From Ruegeria arenilitoris (GTDB taxonomy: Bacteria > Pseudomonadota > Alphaproteobacteria > Rhodobacterales > Rhodobacteraceae): a stretch of 64,000 nt of DNA. The translations under genes and the position numbers were made by a program. Below, one piece after another: positions 25,501 through 34,491 of the stretch (within the stretch, counting starts at the first letter, position 1; each line of letters opens with the position of its first letter). The notes under the pieces are model-generated. The model was not told the DNA's origin. It made no database searches and was given only the letters and a program-made list of their open reading frames with translations. The stretch is taken from assembly GCF_013035425.1 (NCBI RefSeq), contig NZ_WQHX01000002.1, positions 620,001 to 684,000 on the forward strand, given 5' to 3'.

Positions 25501-27977
25501 GGCTTAATCGGATTCTCCGCAAGAAAGGTCAGGAAATCGTCGCTGACGTTTTTGGACATGGCTACACGATACAGTCCATCTTCTGGGTTGATCATGGCGA
25601 AAAAGGCGTATTCAGGCTGGCAGATGCGCGAGGCAACATCCAAGATTGAATTAAGGACTGGCGGCAGGTCATTAGGTGATCGCGAAATGACGTCCAGCAC
25701 CTCGGAGGTTGCGGTCTGGTATTCAAGCGCCTCTTCCACTTCGGCAGTACGACGCTGTACTTCATCGAACAGGCTTGCATTGTTCAAAGCGATTACAGCT
25801 TGCGCGGCGAAAGTTTCGAACAAGGCAATTTGTTTCTTCGAAAAAGCATTGGTTTCTGTGTGGGCGACTGTGATGACACCTACTGTGCGACCATTGTTGT
25901 TCATTGGAACGCCAACCGTCGAGGCATAGTTGCCGACCCGCGCTTTATGCGCCCAGCCATAGTCGGGGTCGTTTTCCAGATCAGGTATGTGGACCGTCTG
26001 ACCTGACATCGCAACACGGCCCGTGGTGGTCGTCTCGTCCGCCGCAAAAGGAGTGCTTCGAACGATTTTGACCATTTCTGGCGACGCATGCCGAATGGCC
26101 CGTGCCTCATAAAGCCCGGTATTTTCGTTCAGCAATGCGATGTATCCACCTCTGTGCCGAATTATGCGCTCAACAACTTCTAGTATCGCATCCAGAACTG
26201 GCTGAACTTCGTTGGGCGAGCGAGAGATCACCTCCAGCACGTCTGAGGTCGCGGTCTGATACTCTAACGCCTCTTCCACTTCGGCGGTGCGCGCCTGCAA
26301 CTCGCGGAATTGGCGCACATTTTCAATCGCGATAACGGCTTGGGCAGCAAAAGTTCGCACCAGATCGACGTCATCGTTGGAAAATGGTGCAACCTCGCGA
26401 CGGTACAGAACGATAACCCCCAGCCCTTTTCTGTCTTTCATTAAGGGAACCGCCAGAACCGACCGAGCGCCTTCCACTTCAACCATTTGAACACGTTTGG
26501 GATCACGGTCGCGATAATACAACGGGTCATCTGCTATATCATCCTGCCGGATTATCTGCCCATCATGGATCGGCCGGATTGCCACCAGCTCTTTGCGGCT
26601 TAGGGGTTCGTCGAAACCCTTTAAGTTTTCATTGAACTCTGCGCGGGCGCCTACATTGGCCGGTATCGTGACCCGCCCCTTCGCATGATCTGCAACAGAA
26701 AGAAAAGCCAGTTGTGCATTGCACAATCGACAAGCATTTTCGAGGATCGTTTTAAAAACAGGTTGGTCATCGTCGCGCGTTTGACTGATGACTTCTAGAA
26801 TGTCGCGCGAAGCCGTTTCCCGTTCAAGACGAGTTTGGATTTCCCGAAACTGGCGTACGTTTTCGATAGCGATTACAGCCTGCGCTGCGAAGGTCTCGAC
26901 AAGAGAAATCTCATCTTCGGAAAAGGCCCGCACCTCTTTTCTGTAAATTCCGATGCAGCCAACGGGCGTCCCGTCCGGCTTTAAGAGTGGTACTGTCAGA
27001 AATGTGCGAACGCCTTCGTCATCGGCAAGCTGCCTTCGCCACTTGTCCCCTTGAAGATAAAGATCAGTCTCGCGTAGGTCGACCGAGTGTACAATACGCT
27101 TCTCGCGAACTGATTGAGCAATCTGAAGGTTGGAGCCCACAGACCAACGGTCGACGCCGACCTCATAGGTCGACAGCGTATCCCCGATATGGGCCGCATA
27201 TTCCAGATGCGTACCCTCTGTGTTCATCAGGGAAAGAGTGGCAACATCTGTTTCGCAAAGCTGTGCCGTGTTTTCGAGAATGGTGTCGAACACAGGGCGC
27301 TCGTTATCGCGCGATGTGCTGATGACCGATAGCACCTCGCCTGTTGCACGTTCGCGAGCGCGTCGATCTTGAAGCGCCTGATATTGTCTGACGTTATCAA
27401 TTGCGATCGCGGCTTGTGCGGCGAAGGTTTGTGCCGTCGCGATATCGCTGCCGGAAAACGGATTTACTTCGTCGCGATACAGCGCCAATGACCCTACTGC
27501 GGAGCCATCAAGTACAATTGGGACAAACAAAACGCTACGCAAACCGATCTCATCAGTCATTGATCGTACGATCGGGTTGCCACCATTGTAGAGTGGGCTG
27601 TCGGCAATGTTCGCCCATGTCACCAGTTCGCATCTCACTATGCACTGGGCAAGGTAAGACCCGTCTGCGTTCAAGTTCATTCGCTCAACATCGAATAATT
27701 TGATTGCATTAGGTGGAAGCCCGATCTGGGCGGCAAGCTGCATTGCGTCGCCTTTTACCGCCGCCAGAAAAAGCCCAACCATTGGTGCATCGCATATGTC
27801 CCGGCTGTGTTTCAGGATCGCGTCAAAAACCGGCCCTTCATCGTGGCGCGAAACTGACATCCGGCTCAGAATGTCTGACATAGCATCGAGCCGCACCTTC
27901 AGCTCAGATGCGACCTCTGAGGAAACATCAGGTTTGGCGACATCCGAGTCGGAGAAAGAATCTGTCGTCCGTTTCAC
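22560..27977 (-). CDS. Giant hybrid histidine kinase with seven GAF domains and two receivers
   Basis: A 1805-residue soluble protein. Seven GAF repeats of about 170-180 residues fill the first ~1250 residues, each opening with a PVFDxIL-type helix and joined by linkers such as [19 protein letters not shown]. HisKA follows with His1299 in [10 protein letters not shown], then HATPase_c with an N box [14 protein letters not shown] and G boxes DTGIGL and GGTGLGLAI. Two receivers close the protein with Asp1590 ([10 protein letters not shown]) and Asp1730 ([10 protein letters not shown]). No membrane helix is seen, so the signal is cytoplasmic. The GTG start has no clear Shine-Dalgarno; an internal ATG near residue 32 is possible. 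Together with the Hpt and REC-cyclase genes it forms one overlapping operon. Confidence 0.92.
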   Translation of the reverse strand: MKRTTDSFSDSDVAKPDVSSEVASELKVRLDAMSDILSRMSVSRHDEGPVFDAILKHSRDICDAPMVGLFLAAVKGDAMQLAAQIGLPPNAIKLFDVERMNLNADGSYLAQCIVRCELVTWANIADSPLYNGGNPIVRSMTDEIGLRSVLFVPIVLDGSAVGSLALYRDEVNPFSGSDIATAQTFAAQAAIAIDNVRQYQALQDRRARERATGEVLSVISTSRDNERPVFDTILENTAQLCETDVATLSLMNTEGTHLEYAAHIGDTLSTYEVGVDRWSVGSNLQIAQSVREKRIVHSVDLRETDLYLQGDKWRRQLADDEGVRTFLTVPLLKPDGTPVGCIGIYRKEVRAFSEDEISLVETFAAQAVIAIENVRQFREIQTRLERETASRDILEVISQTRDDDQPVFKTILENACRLCNAQLAFLSVADHAKGRVTIPANVGARAEFNENLKGFDEPLSRKELVAIRPIHDGQIIRQDDIADDPLYYRDRDPKRVQMVEVEGARSVLAVPLMKDRKGLGVIVLYRREVAPFSNDDVDLVRTFAAQAVIAIENVRQFRELQARTAEVEEALEYQTATSDVLEVISRSPNEVQPVLDAILEVVERIIRHRGGYIALLNENTGLYEARAIRHASPEMVKIVRSTPFAADETTTTGRVAMSGQTVHIPDLENDPDYGWAHKARVGNYASTVGVPMNNNGRTVGVITVAHTETNAFSKKQIALFETFAAQAVIALNNASLFDEVQRRTAEVEEALEYQTATSEVLDVISRSPNDLPPVLNSILDVASRICQPEYAFFAMINPEDGLYRVAMSKNVSDDFLTFLAENPIKPEEGSCIGRTALHGETVYIRDTRNDPTYTWKKAAEIGDYLTTLGVPLISNNVTVGVIVMAHRKADAFSEKQIGLLETFASQAVIAINNTQLFQEVQDRTAEVEEALERQTATSEVLEVISNSVEDAKPVFDKILDSCQKLIKCNDLSILTLGEEDRILLGAVRGPIGELSARGYEPLPVAKTIVATAISERRVVHCPDAMRGPDTSLVIQKVAEKVGNFSCLIAPIVWKGTAVGALFLARKIAEDGSDLPFLGREIEILKNFADQAVIAIQNARMFKDNQTSLARQTASADVLRVISQSPTDTTPVFEVIVNSATRLVSCDLAVATLADDNNWWQVALASPEGLIRNFGQTRHPLDPEDNFLSSVLLSGKTMHMHDLSSHELPRLAKKLQEENGYEAFLGVPLMRSGKCLGGLVFIRKTKTPFSDDDIAMAESFADQSVIAIENVRLFREAQAAREAAEAANEAKSAFLATMSHEIRTPMNAVIGMSGLLMDTKLDDEQNDYARTIRDSGDALLGIINEILDFSKIEAGQMDIEYHPLDLRDCIESAQDLIGNKAAEKHLEIAYLMEDDVPPGISADLTRLRQILLNLLSNAVKFTEKGEIFLKVSATPTEDEHVLINFAVRDTGIGLSKKGMGRLFQSFSQADSSTTRKYGGTGLGLAISKRLAELMGGTMWATSAGVGKGSTFHFSIRAKPAQLPKSKSRDLIGVQSELVGKRILVVDDNATNLKVLSLQTLKWGTETTAYKNPEDAIGALEKGAQFDLAILDMHMPQMDGLALARAIRKLNENIPMILFSSLGIRDVEAEAGLFSAYITKPLRQSQLFDTLVTLFAPSEAPKEDRRIQKPKIDPDMAKWHPLRILLAEDNLVNQKLAIRLLEQMGYRTDLASNGIEAIESVARQTYDVILMDVQMPEMDGLEASRKINASHPDDRPRIIAMTANAMQGDREMCLAAGMDDYIAKPIRVDRLIDALSRTPARSPRKRK

Positions 27978-28412
27978 ATCAATTAATTTAGTATCAGGGC
28001 CTAAAGTTGAGTCTTATCCAACGTTAACCCTTTATCGAAAGTGAGAACACTAATTACTCGCCGCCAATATTACCGGATTCTTTGCGGAACGTGGTTTGGA
28101 ACTTATCGCGTTGTTGAATGCTTGCATTTACATCGCTCCTATCGCCGCGCCTAAGCGTTCTTTCGTATCAAATCACAACACGTCGGTTCCTAACTCATGA
28201 TGCCAAGAAAGGCATCGCAGAACATTCAGGACATCGTTGCGATATTGCGTATTTTTAGCTTTGGCTTGTTTACAAGTCAGACGGCGCTGCTCTCTCTTAC
28301 TAATTCAACAAACAGCGTGGTTAATTGATTTTTTGCGTAAATTAGTGCATTGTGTTGCCTAACTTTTTTTATTTTTTCTGTCTGATGCGTTGTTTAAAAT
28401 TGGGGGGCGAAC
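27978..28412. other. Divergent intergenic region with a small hairpin
   Basis: About 435 bp between the divergent hybrid kinase and DUF3604 genes, so it should carry promoters in both directions. A GATGCC/GGCATC hairpin lies at 28199-28216. The stretch before the DUF3604 gene is strongly AT-rich with T runs near 28364-28380. No gene is credible here. Confidence 0.45.
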
Positions 28413-30326
28413 ATGAATAGCGTGAAAACTTTCCCGAATATGGTTAGTGCTTCAATTGTCTCGGTTTTGCTAGCGGCCAACACTGCGCTTGCTTTTGAAG
28501 GCGAAGTTCCGCCAGACAATGTGGTTCCAATGCAGAACTACTCGCCGTTCGTAGACAGATCTTATCCTGATCGTGTTTTGTTCGGTGATCTGCACTTTCA
28601 CACTGAAATCTCATTTGACGCTGGACTAGTTGGAACTTCGCTGAATATTCATGACGCATTTCGCGTGGCACGAGGCGAACGAATTACATCGAACACCGGG
28701 CAACCTGTTCAGCTCATTCGACCACTCGACTTCCTCGCAATTACCGAACACGCGGAAATGTTAGGTTTGGCAACAGCCGTGCGTGCAGCGGATCCGCGAC
28801 TGTTAGCAGACGAATGGGGTCGCCTGACCTACGAGCGGTTCAATTCCGGTCAGGAAGGTCGCATGGCAGCTTTTGCAGACATTATCGAAATTGCATCAGT
28901 TGAGGGGCGCGACCCGACGGCTGGGCTGGATCTGGATGGTGACCTTTGGCAGCAGATTGTAGAGACCGTTGACGATTACTATGAACCCGGCGTGTTCACC
29001 TCTCTTGCCGGATATGAATGGACGTCCACACCGCTTGGCAACAATCTGCATCGCGTCATAATCTTTGGGGATGGCGCGGAAAAAACAAGCCGGACCCGAC
29101 CATACACATACTTTGAAAGCGAAGATCCTGAACCTTTGTGGGATTATCTGGCAGCCTACGAAGCCGGGACGGGCGGAAGCGCAATTTCCGTTCCGCACAA
29201 TGGTAACATATCAAACGGGATAATGTTTGCGCCGACAAAATTTGACGGTTCTCCTATGGATGCAGAATACGCCGCCAAACGTATCCGCTGGGAGCCAATG
29301 CACGAAGTGACACAAATTAAGGGTGATGAAGAAACGCATCCAATTTTGTCGCCTGACGATGAATTTGCGGATTTTGAAACCTGGGACGTTGCGAATATTT
29401 CTGGAACTGTCGCAAAGACGCCTGAGATGCTGCGCTATGAATATGGCCGATCTGCTTTGAAGGTCGGATTAGAGGTTCAACGACAGGTTGGCGTCAACCC
29501 GTTCAAATTCGGATTTTACGGGACGACCGACACACACACCGCACTGCCGACCACGCGGGAAGACAATTATTTTGGCAAGTATCAACACACCGAACCCTCT
29601 GCGAACCGCCATAACTTTGATGTTATTCCTGCAGAAGATCCGGCACTTCGGATCATCACAGCACAGGAATCCGCTGCCGGCCTTACGGCAGTTTGGGCGC
29701 GTGAAAATACACGAGAGGAAGTTCACGGTGCGATCAAACGCAAAGAAGCTTACGCCACAACCGGGCCGAGAATGCTGGTCCGGGTTTTTGGTGGTTGGAA
29801 CTTTGATGCGGATGACCTTAGTTCATCAGATTTTGTCTCAAATGGCTATCAAAATGGCGTGCCAATGGGTGGTGAACTTGCGAACGCACCGGACGGAGCT
29901 TCACCCGGTTTCCTTATCCGCTCCCTACGCGATCCTGACGGTGCAAACCTGGACCGCGTCCAAATCATCAAAGGTTGGATTGACGAGGCGGGCGAAACTC
30001 ATGAGCGCGTTTATGACGTCGCCGTTTCAGATGATCGTGAGATCGGTGCCGACGGGCGGGCTCGTGAACCGGTTGGATCAACAGTAGACATCGACGCTGC
30101 GACTTATAGTAATTCTATTGGATCTGCCTCGCTCGATGCATATTGGCAAGATCCGGAATTCGATCCGGCTCATAATGCGTTTTACTATGTCCGAGTAATC
30201 GAAATCCCAAAACCCCGTTGGACGACGATCGACGCGGCATTTTACGACATTCCCTTGCCTGAATCTGTTCCAGCTGAAGTTCAGGACCGCGCTTACACTT
30301 CACCGATTTGGTACACCTCGAACTAA
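28413..30326 (+). CDS. DUF3604 protein, secreted PHP-like hydrolase, copy A
   Basis: A 637-residue protein with a signal peptide (VSASIVSVLLAANTALAFEG). The mature protein starts near YSPF and has a PHP-like metal motif GDLHFHTEISFDAG (His61, His63). Family blocks follow: AGYEWTSTPLGNNLHR, VPHNGNISNG, DEETHPILSPDDEFADFETW, GTTDTHTALP and a C-terminal AYTSPIWY. DUF3604 proteins belong to the PHP phosphoesterase/amidohydrolase-like metal enzymes, but their substrates are not known to me. GGGGGG lies before the ATG. Two paralogues occur at 48477-50351 and 57350-59260. It is monocistronic as far as can be seen, with a hairpin 35 bp after the stop. Confidence 0.85.
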   Translation: MNSVKTFPNMVSASIVSVLLAANTALAFEGEVPPDNVVPMQNYSPFVDRSYPDRVLFGDLHFHTEISFDAGLVGTSLNIHDAFRVARGERITSNTGQPVQLIRPLDFLAITEHAEMLGLATAVRAADPRLLADEWGRLTYERFNSGQEGRMAAFADIIEIASVEGRDPTAGLDLDGDLWQQIVETVDDYYEPGVFTSLAGYEWTSTPLGNNLHRVIIFGDGAEKTSRTRPYTYFESEDPEPLWDYLAAYEAGTGGSAISVPHNGNISNGIMFAPTKFDGSPMDAEYAAKRIRWEPMHEVTQIKGDEETHPILSPDDEFADFETWDVANISGTVAKTPEMLRYEYGRSALKVGLEVQRQVGVNPFKFGFYGTTDTHTALPTTREDNYFGKYQHTEPSANRHNFDVIPAEDPALRIITAQESAAGLTAVWARENTREEVHGAIKRKEAYATTGPRMLVRVFGGWNFDADDLSSSDFVSNGYQNGVPMGGELANAPDGASPGFLIRSLRDPDGANLDRVQIIKGWIDEAGETHERVYDVAVSDDREIGADGRAREPVGSTVDIDAATYSNSIGSASLDAYWQDPEFDPAHNAFYYVRVIEIPKPRWTTIDAAFYDIPLPESVPAEVQDRAYTSPIWYTSN

Positions 30327-30361
30327 CAGTCTCAGGGAATTCAACGCAGCTTAGCTTGTTA

Positions 30362-30387
30362 GCAAATGGCTGGATGCAACCATTTGC
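30362..30387 (+). terminator. Hairpin after DUF3604 copy A
   Basis: GCAAATGG at 30362-30369 pairs exactly with CCATTTGC at 30380-30387 around a 10-nt loop. It lies 35 bp after the stop codon. There is no U tract, so termination is uncertain. Confidence 0.35.
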
Positions 30388-30522
30388 CGAGTGTTCATTA
30401 GTGCCGGCCTTTTGAGTAAACCTGGCACGCTCTCATGGTGATGAACTTTCTAAATTCCACTTCTTGGATCAGGGTTCGTAATCTCAGACGGGAACCATGC
30501 TGCAAGTTTTTGAAAACCCTGA

Positions 30523-31644
30523 CTAACTGAGTTCCATCAACAACTTTGACATCCGATCCAACCCTTTGTCCAGATTTGTTGCGGTGCCGCCCCCTACTCC
30601 TAAACGAATATGGTTTGGCATTTCATAGGATGATCCGGGTAACAGAAAAGTTCGGTAGGGTTCAGCCAAAAGTCGTTTTGCGAATGTGTCGCCATCAATT
30701 CCAGTCAACCTTGCCAAACCGATCAGACCTGCCTCAGGTTTAACCCAGTTAAGCTGAGGTTGATGGGCAACAAATTGATCTAAGTGATTAAGCGTCTGGC
30801 TGCCAGCAGCCCGAGCCGACTGAATTTTTGCCTTGTATCGTTCAGGACGCAGCGCGATTTCCGCAATTGTCTCTCCCAAAATATTCATGATTTCACTTGA
30901 GTTTTCCCGCAGTACAATGGCGTCCCAAATAAGATCAGGGTCGCGGCAGATCATCCAACCTGTGCGTAAACCCTGCATTCCAAGAGCCTTCGAAACACTA
31001 CCTGTGGTTATCCCCCGCTCATACATGCCGGCGATCGATGGTGCGCGTTCACCTTCCCATTCTAGGCCGGCATAAACCTCATCCACAAGCAGCCATGCAC
31101 CGACCCGCTCCGCTATTTTGACCAAACGCTCTAATTCGTCACGCGGCATGAGTTTGCCGGTCGGGTTATTGGGGTTTGTGAGAAAAATCATACGTGTACG
31201 ATCGGTGACCGCTGCCTCTACAGCGTCGAGTGGAAGAGACCATCCCAAAGCTTCATCTCGATTAATCACCTTTAATTTGGCCCCCACAGCGTCAGCCAGC
31301 ACACCGGCTTGTGGCCAGCCAGGACGCTCGGTCACGACCTCGTCGCCTCGTTGCACCAATTGCATAAAGGCAAGGTAGTTCGCTTCGGCCGTCCCTGCTG
31401 TAATCAAAACGTCATCGGGCTGGCAAGCATCTGCCAAGTCAGTGTTTTCCAGCACCCGCTCGCGCAACCTAGGAAGGCCGCGAAAACTTTTCTGGTTCCA
31501 ATCCAACGGCAATTCGGGGTCAAGCGCATCCAAAAACTCACCCAAGCGGGGCGGTTCAGAAAGCGAGAAGCCAATAAACGCTTCTGGCTCAGCTTCGGTA
31601 GTATCCAGCAGATATTGAAAAAGTGTATGTATCTTGACTTTCAT
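30523..31644 (-). CDS. Class I/II PLP-dependent aminotransferase
   Basis: A 373-residue fold-type I PLP enzyme. Motifs include the FLTNPNNPTGKLMP loop, the PLP-ring Asp in LLVDEVYAGLEW, the Schiff-base Lys in TGSVSKALGMQGLRTGW and a C-terminal substrate Arg in HIRLGVGGG. The N-terminus resembles the group that includes capreomycidine-synthase-like enzymes, but only distantly, so the substrate cannot be named. AAGGTGGGG precedes the ATG. The gene diverges from an MBL-fold hydrolase with only 42 bp between starts, so the two may be co-regulated and act on related compounds. Confidence 0.82.
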   Translation of the reverse strand: MKVKIHTLFQYLLDTTEAEPEAFIGFSLSEPPRLGEFLDALDPELPLDWNQKSFRGLPRLRERVLENTDLADACQPDDVLITAGTAEANYLAFMQLVQRGDEVVTERPGWPQAGVLADAVGAKLKVINRDEALGWSLPLDAVEAAVTDRTRMIFLTNPNNPTGKLMPRDELERLVKIAERVGAWLLVDEVYAGLEWEGERAPSIAGMYERGITTGSVSKALGMQGLRTGWMICRDPDLIWDAIVLRENSSEIMNILGETIAEIALRPERYKAKIQSARAAGSQTLNHLDQFVAHQPQLNWVKPEAGLIGLARLTGIDGDTFAKRLLAEPYRTFLLPGSSYEMPNHIRLGVGGGTATNLDKGLDRMSKLLMELS

Positions 31645-31686
31645 GCCCCACCTTCAATGCTTGCTGTGTACCAAAGGAGAGCTTGC

Positions 31687-32442
31687 GTGAAAGCTGAAGG
31701 TTTTGTCAAAGGGCGACCCGCGGAACTGGCCGTTTTGGATTACGGGCTTTTTAAGGTCCATGCCAATGGTCGTGTTATAGGTATCTGTGGGTTCGCGATC
31801 CGAACGGATGCGGACGAGACTATACTTATCGATACCGGTTTCCCTGAAAAATACGCAATCGATACAGATGCGGCTTCGAAAGAAGACCGGTTGTACGAGT
31901 TCGGCGAAGTGCTTGAATGTGGGCCAGGCAATCTACCGAATGCACAATTGGCTAAACTTGGATTGAGTTCAGACGACATAACACTGCATGTTTGCACTCA
32001 TACTCATATTGATCACGTAGGAGGCCTGGATGCGTTTCCCAACGTACCCATCCTGATATCGGCCAAAGAACGAACGCTGCCTCGGCCACTGTATTGGGGC
32101 GGTGTTCAGCCTTTGGAATGGCCAGACCGAAACTATCTTCAGGTTGAAGGTGATGTCGCGATTGGACCAGGACTGACGGTGCTTGAAGCCTCTGGTCATG
32201 CGCCGGGACAAATCGCGTTGATGGTCGAATTACCTTCCGGCCCGGTTTTATTAACAAGCGACGCGATTTCACGGCCCGCGGAGATCGATGAAAAATTCGT
32301 GGGCTCGTGGGACGAAACTGTTGCAATTGCAAGTGCTAATCGGCTGATGGCACTGGCTGCAGAACAGGGCGCTTTTGTGATTTATGGGCATTGCCCGGAG
32401 CAGTGGCCCAAATTACGAAAAGCCCCCGAAGTTTATACCTGA
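31687..32442 (+). CDS. MBL-fold metallo-hydrolase, lactonase-like
   Basis: A 251-residue protein of the N-acyl-homoserine-lactonase-like MBL group. The metal motif is CTHTHIDHVGG (about residues 104-114), with an Asp ligand near LLTSDAIS and a late His in IYGHCPEQ. The GTG at 31687 is preceded by AAGGAGAG at ideal distance; an ATG at 31657 has no such site. No signal peptide. It diverges from the aminotransferase across 42 bp, and converges with the SDR gene. Quorum-signal lactonase is one possibility; other lactone or thioester hydrolases fit as well. Confidence 0.78.
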   Translation: MKAEGFVKGRPAELAVLDYGLFKVHANGRVIGICGFAIRTDADETILIDTGFPEKYAIDTDAASKEDRLYEFGEVLECGPGNLPNAQLAKLGLSSDDITLHVCTHTHIDHVGGLDAFPNVPILISAKERTLPRPLYWGGVQPLEWPDRNYLQVEGDVAIGPGLTVLEASGHAPGQIALMVELPSGPVLLTSDAISRPAEIDEKFVGSWDETVAIASANRLMALAAEQGAFVIYGHCPEQWPKLRKAPEVYT

Positions 32443-32479
32443 GTATAATCAAAACATGGGTGATGCAGCTGTTTGTTAT

Positions 32480-33208
32480 CTAACGAACATCTCTTCCTTG
32501 GTTGAGTATGATAACATTACCGCTGCAAATATCGCCTGCAGGCGAGATAAGAAAGCTGACCCAATCTGCGACTTGTGCAGGTTGCATCGCTTGTCCGTGT
32601 GGCATCGCTTCAATTGCACTTTGCAGTACTTGTTCTGACAAGACTCCGAATAGCGGTGTTTCGGTCATGGCAGGCGCGATGGAGTTCACACAAATTTTTT
32701 CGCGGGCGTAGCGGCGCGCGAGGTCTTTGGTCAACGTATCCATCGCCGCTTTGGACGCCCGATAATGCGGTGGGTCAAAAACATCGAAATTATAGGCTCC
32801 GTTGGAAGAGATATTGACGATCTTTTTGACTCCTTCCCGTGCCAGCATCAACGGAACCGCCTCTTGGCAGCAATAAAATGCAGAGGAGAAGTTTATTGCC
32901 ATTTGCTGGTCGAATTCGCTGCTTGGGATTTCTGGAAAATCCGACATAAAACACGTGCCTGCATTGTTGACGAGCACATCCAAACCACCATGCTTATCCT
33001 TGATGTCGGAAAACGCGGCTGCAATTTCGTCTGGTTGTGTCAGGTCAAGACAAACTGGTTCGAAATACGCGCCGATTTCTGTCTCCAACTTATTCAGTGT
33101 GCCGGCATTTATGTCGATACCGACCACATGCATGCCATCAATTATTAGTTTACTACAGATGGCCTGCCCCATCCCGCCAGCAGCTCCGGTTACAATCGCT
33201 GTTTTCAT
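32480..33208 (-). CDS. Short-chain dehydrogenase/reductase
   Basis: A 242-residue classical SDR. The NAD(P) motif TGAAGGMG is at residues 8-15, NNAG occurs in VLVNNAGTCF, and the catalytic Ser, Tyr and Lys appear in VNISSNGAYNF and HYRASKAAM. After the first beta strand an Asp (VVGIDINAG) suggests preference for NAD(H). The start at 33208 has AAAAAGGA upstream; the longer frame lacks a site. It converges with the MBL hydrolase gene 37 bp away. Substrate unknown. Confidence 0.85.
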   Translation of the reverse strand: MKTAIVTGAAGGMGQAICSKLIIDGMHVVGIDINAGTLNKLETEIGAYFEPVCLDLTQPDEIAAAFSDIKDKHGGLDVLVNNAGTCFMSDFPEIPSSEFDQQMAINFSSAFYCCQEAVPLMLAREGVKKIVNISSNGAYNFDVFDPPHYRASKAAMDTLTKDLARRYAREKICVNSIAPAMTETPLFGVLSEQVLQSAIEAMPHGQAMQPAQVADWVSFLISPAGDICSGNVIILNQGRDVR

Positions 33209-33471
33209 TGTAAATCCTTTTTTCCGCATCAAAATAATTGGTTTGAGTTTCTGATACGAAGCTAGAGTGTTCAAGGTTCATCCGCGAAAACTTCGGTCGG
33301 CACTTGTAGAGCTGAATCTTGGCAAATTTTCAAAATGTCAGACTGAAGGCACATCCAAAAACCAGATCTCCTGAACATAAAGATTGAGCTTGCCACTGTT
33401 GTTGAGCCAAACAATTTTCCTGGATTCATGTTCGTATTTTACCCTCATAATAGCTGACGCGCCAAAGCTGT

Positions 33472-34407
33472 TCAGGGGCTTGAGAGTGGAGGCGGTCTTC
33501 GCACTACCCCTGTAATCGCATTTCCTATGATGGCTGCCAAAAGGACAACACCGCCCAAAAGAGTATTTGTTGTCGCAGTCTCACCGAGAAATATCCAAAC
33601 CCAAACCGGGGCCAGAACGACCTCGGCTAAGGACAGTAAGGTTAACTCTGCAGCAGGCAAGCTGCGGGACCCAATGGTATAAAGGATCAGGCCCGCGCCC
33701 ACTTGGAATATGCCCATTCCCACGGAAATTCCGCCGTCACGTGGTGACAGAACCAGCGGCAAGTCAGTCGCAATACATATCACGAGTGTCAGCGCGATTG
33801 CGAAAAGTCCGGAAAGAAAAACAGCTGGCAGCATTTCGCCAGACTTTCCCCACCTCAAGGAAATCGTGAAAAACGCGAAACCAAACGCAGAGCCCAAAGC
33901 TGCAAGACTGCCTTTAATCACTCCGCCAGACGATTTGTCGGCGACCATGATGGCTACCCCTGCGATTGCGACAATGCAGGCAATCCAGGTCGCCTTCCTG
34001 ACGGCTTCTCCAAGAATGATCCGTCCCAGAATAGCGGCTATAAAAGGCGCAGTTGCAAACAATAACATCGCGTTTGCCACTGATGTCGTTTGAATGGCGT
34101 ATATTCCGCCGGAAAAAGCTAAAACAAGTGCCATTCCAGCTAAGACAACTGGCAATCCGACTTGGCGTATTTGAACAAACGGACTTTCACCTGATCTGAT
34201 GCGAATGACGACATACAAAAACAAGCTCAGACTGATGGATCGGTACAGGAGAATTTGCCAGACCGTCGCGTCTTCGATCAAGCGTACGCCCAACCCCATG
34301 GTGGACCAAAGAACACCTGCCGAAAAAACAAGGAGCAAACCTCGTTCTCGCTTGTCTGGTAACGTTGATGCTTCACTCGACAACATTGGATAACCCGCCG
34401 CGCCCAT
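33472..34407 (-). CDS. DMT-family (EamA) membrane transporter
   Basis: A 311-residue protein with about ten hydrophobic helices in two EamA repeats; the first starts at LLLVFSAGVLWSTMGLGVRL and the second near GSLAALGSAFGFAFFTISLRW. These are drug/metabolite exporters of the RhaT/EamA type. The start at 34407 has only GAGCGGA nearby, and ATG at 34386 is an alternative. It lies alone between the SDR gene and a membrane cyclase gene. Substrate unknown. Confidence 0.83.
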   Translation of the reverse strand: MGAAGYPMLSSEASTLPDKRERGLLLVFSAGVLWSTMGLGVRLIEDATVWQILLYRSISLSLFLYVVIRIRSGESPFVQIRQVGLPVVLAGMALVLAFSGGIYAIQTTSVANAMLLFATAPFIAAILGRIILGEAVRKATWIACIVAIAGVAIMVADKSSGGVIKGSLAALGSAFGFAFFTISLRWGKSGEMLPAVFLSGLFAIALTLVICIATDLPLVLSPRDGGISVGMGIFQVGAGLILYTIGSRSLPAAELTLLSLAEVVLAPVWVWIFLGETATTNTLLGGVVLLAAIIGNAITGVVRRPPPLSSP

Positions 34408-34491
34408 TCCGCTCGAAGTCGAAGTTAAGACAAAACCAACAGGTATTATCGCTCAATCGCGACGTCCAAACCTTTTGCCGACAAAAGTAAA

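Noticed and set aside
19512-31644. A guanitoxin-like biosynthetic cluster (GntH-like hydrolase plus aminotransferase)
   Set aside because: The two genes are 10 kb apart with a phosphorelay and a DUF3604 gene between them, and no hydroxylase, methyltransferase or N-hydroxylase is present.
31309-31686. N-terminal extension of the lactonase-like MBL protein
   Set aside because: It runs antisense through the aminotransferase gene; AAGGAGAG supports the GTG at 31687.
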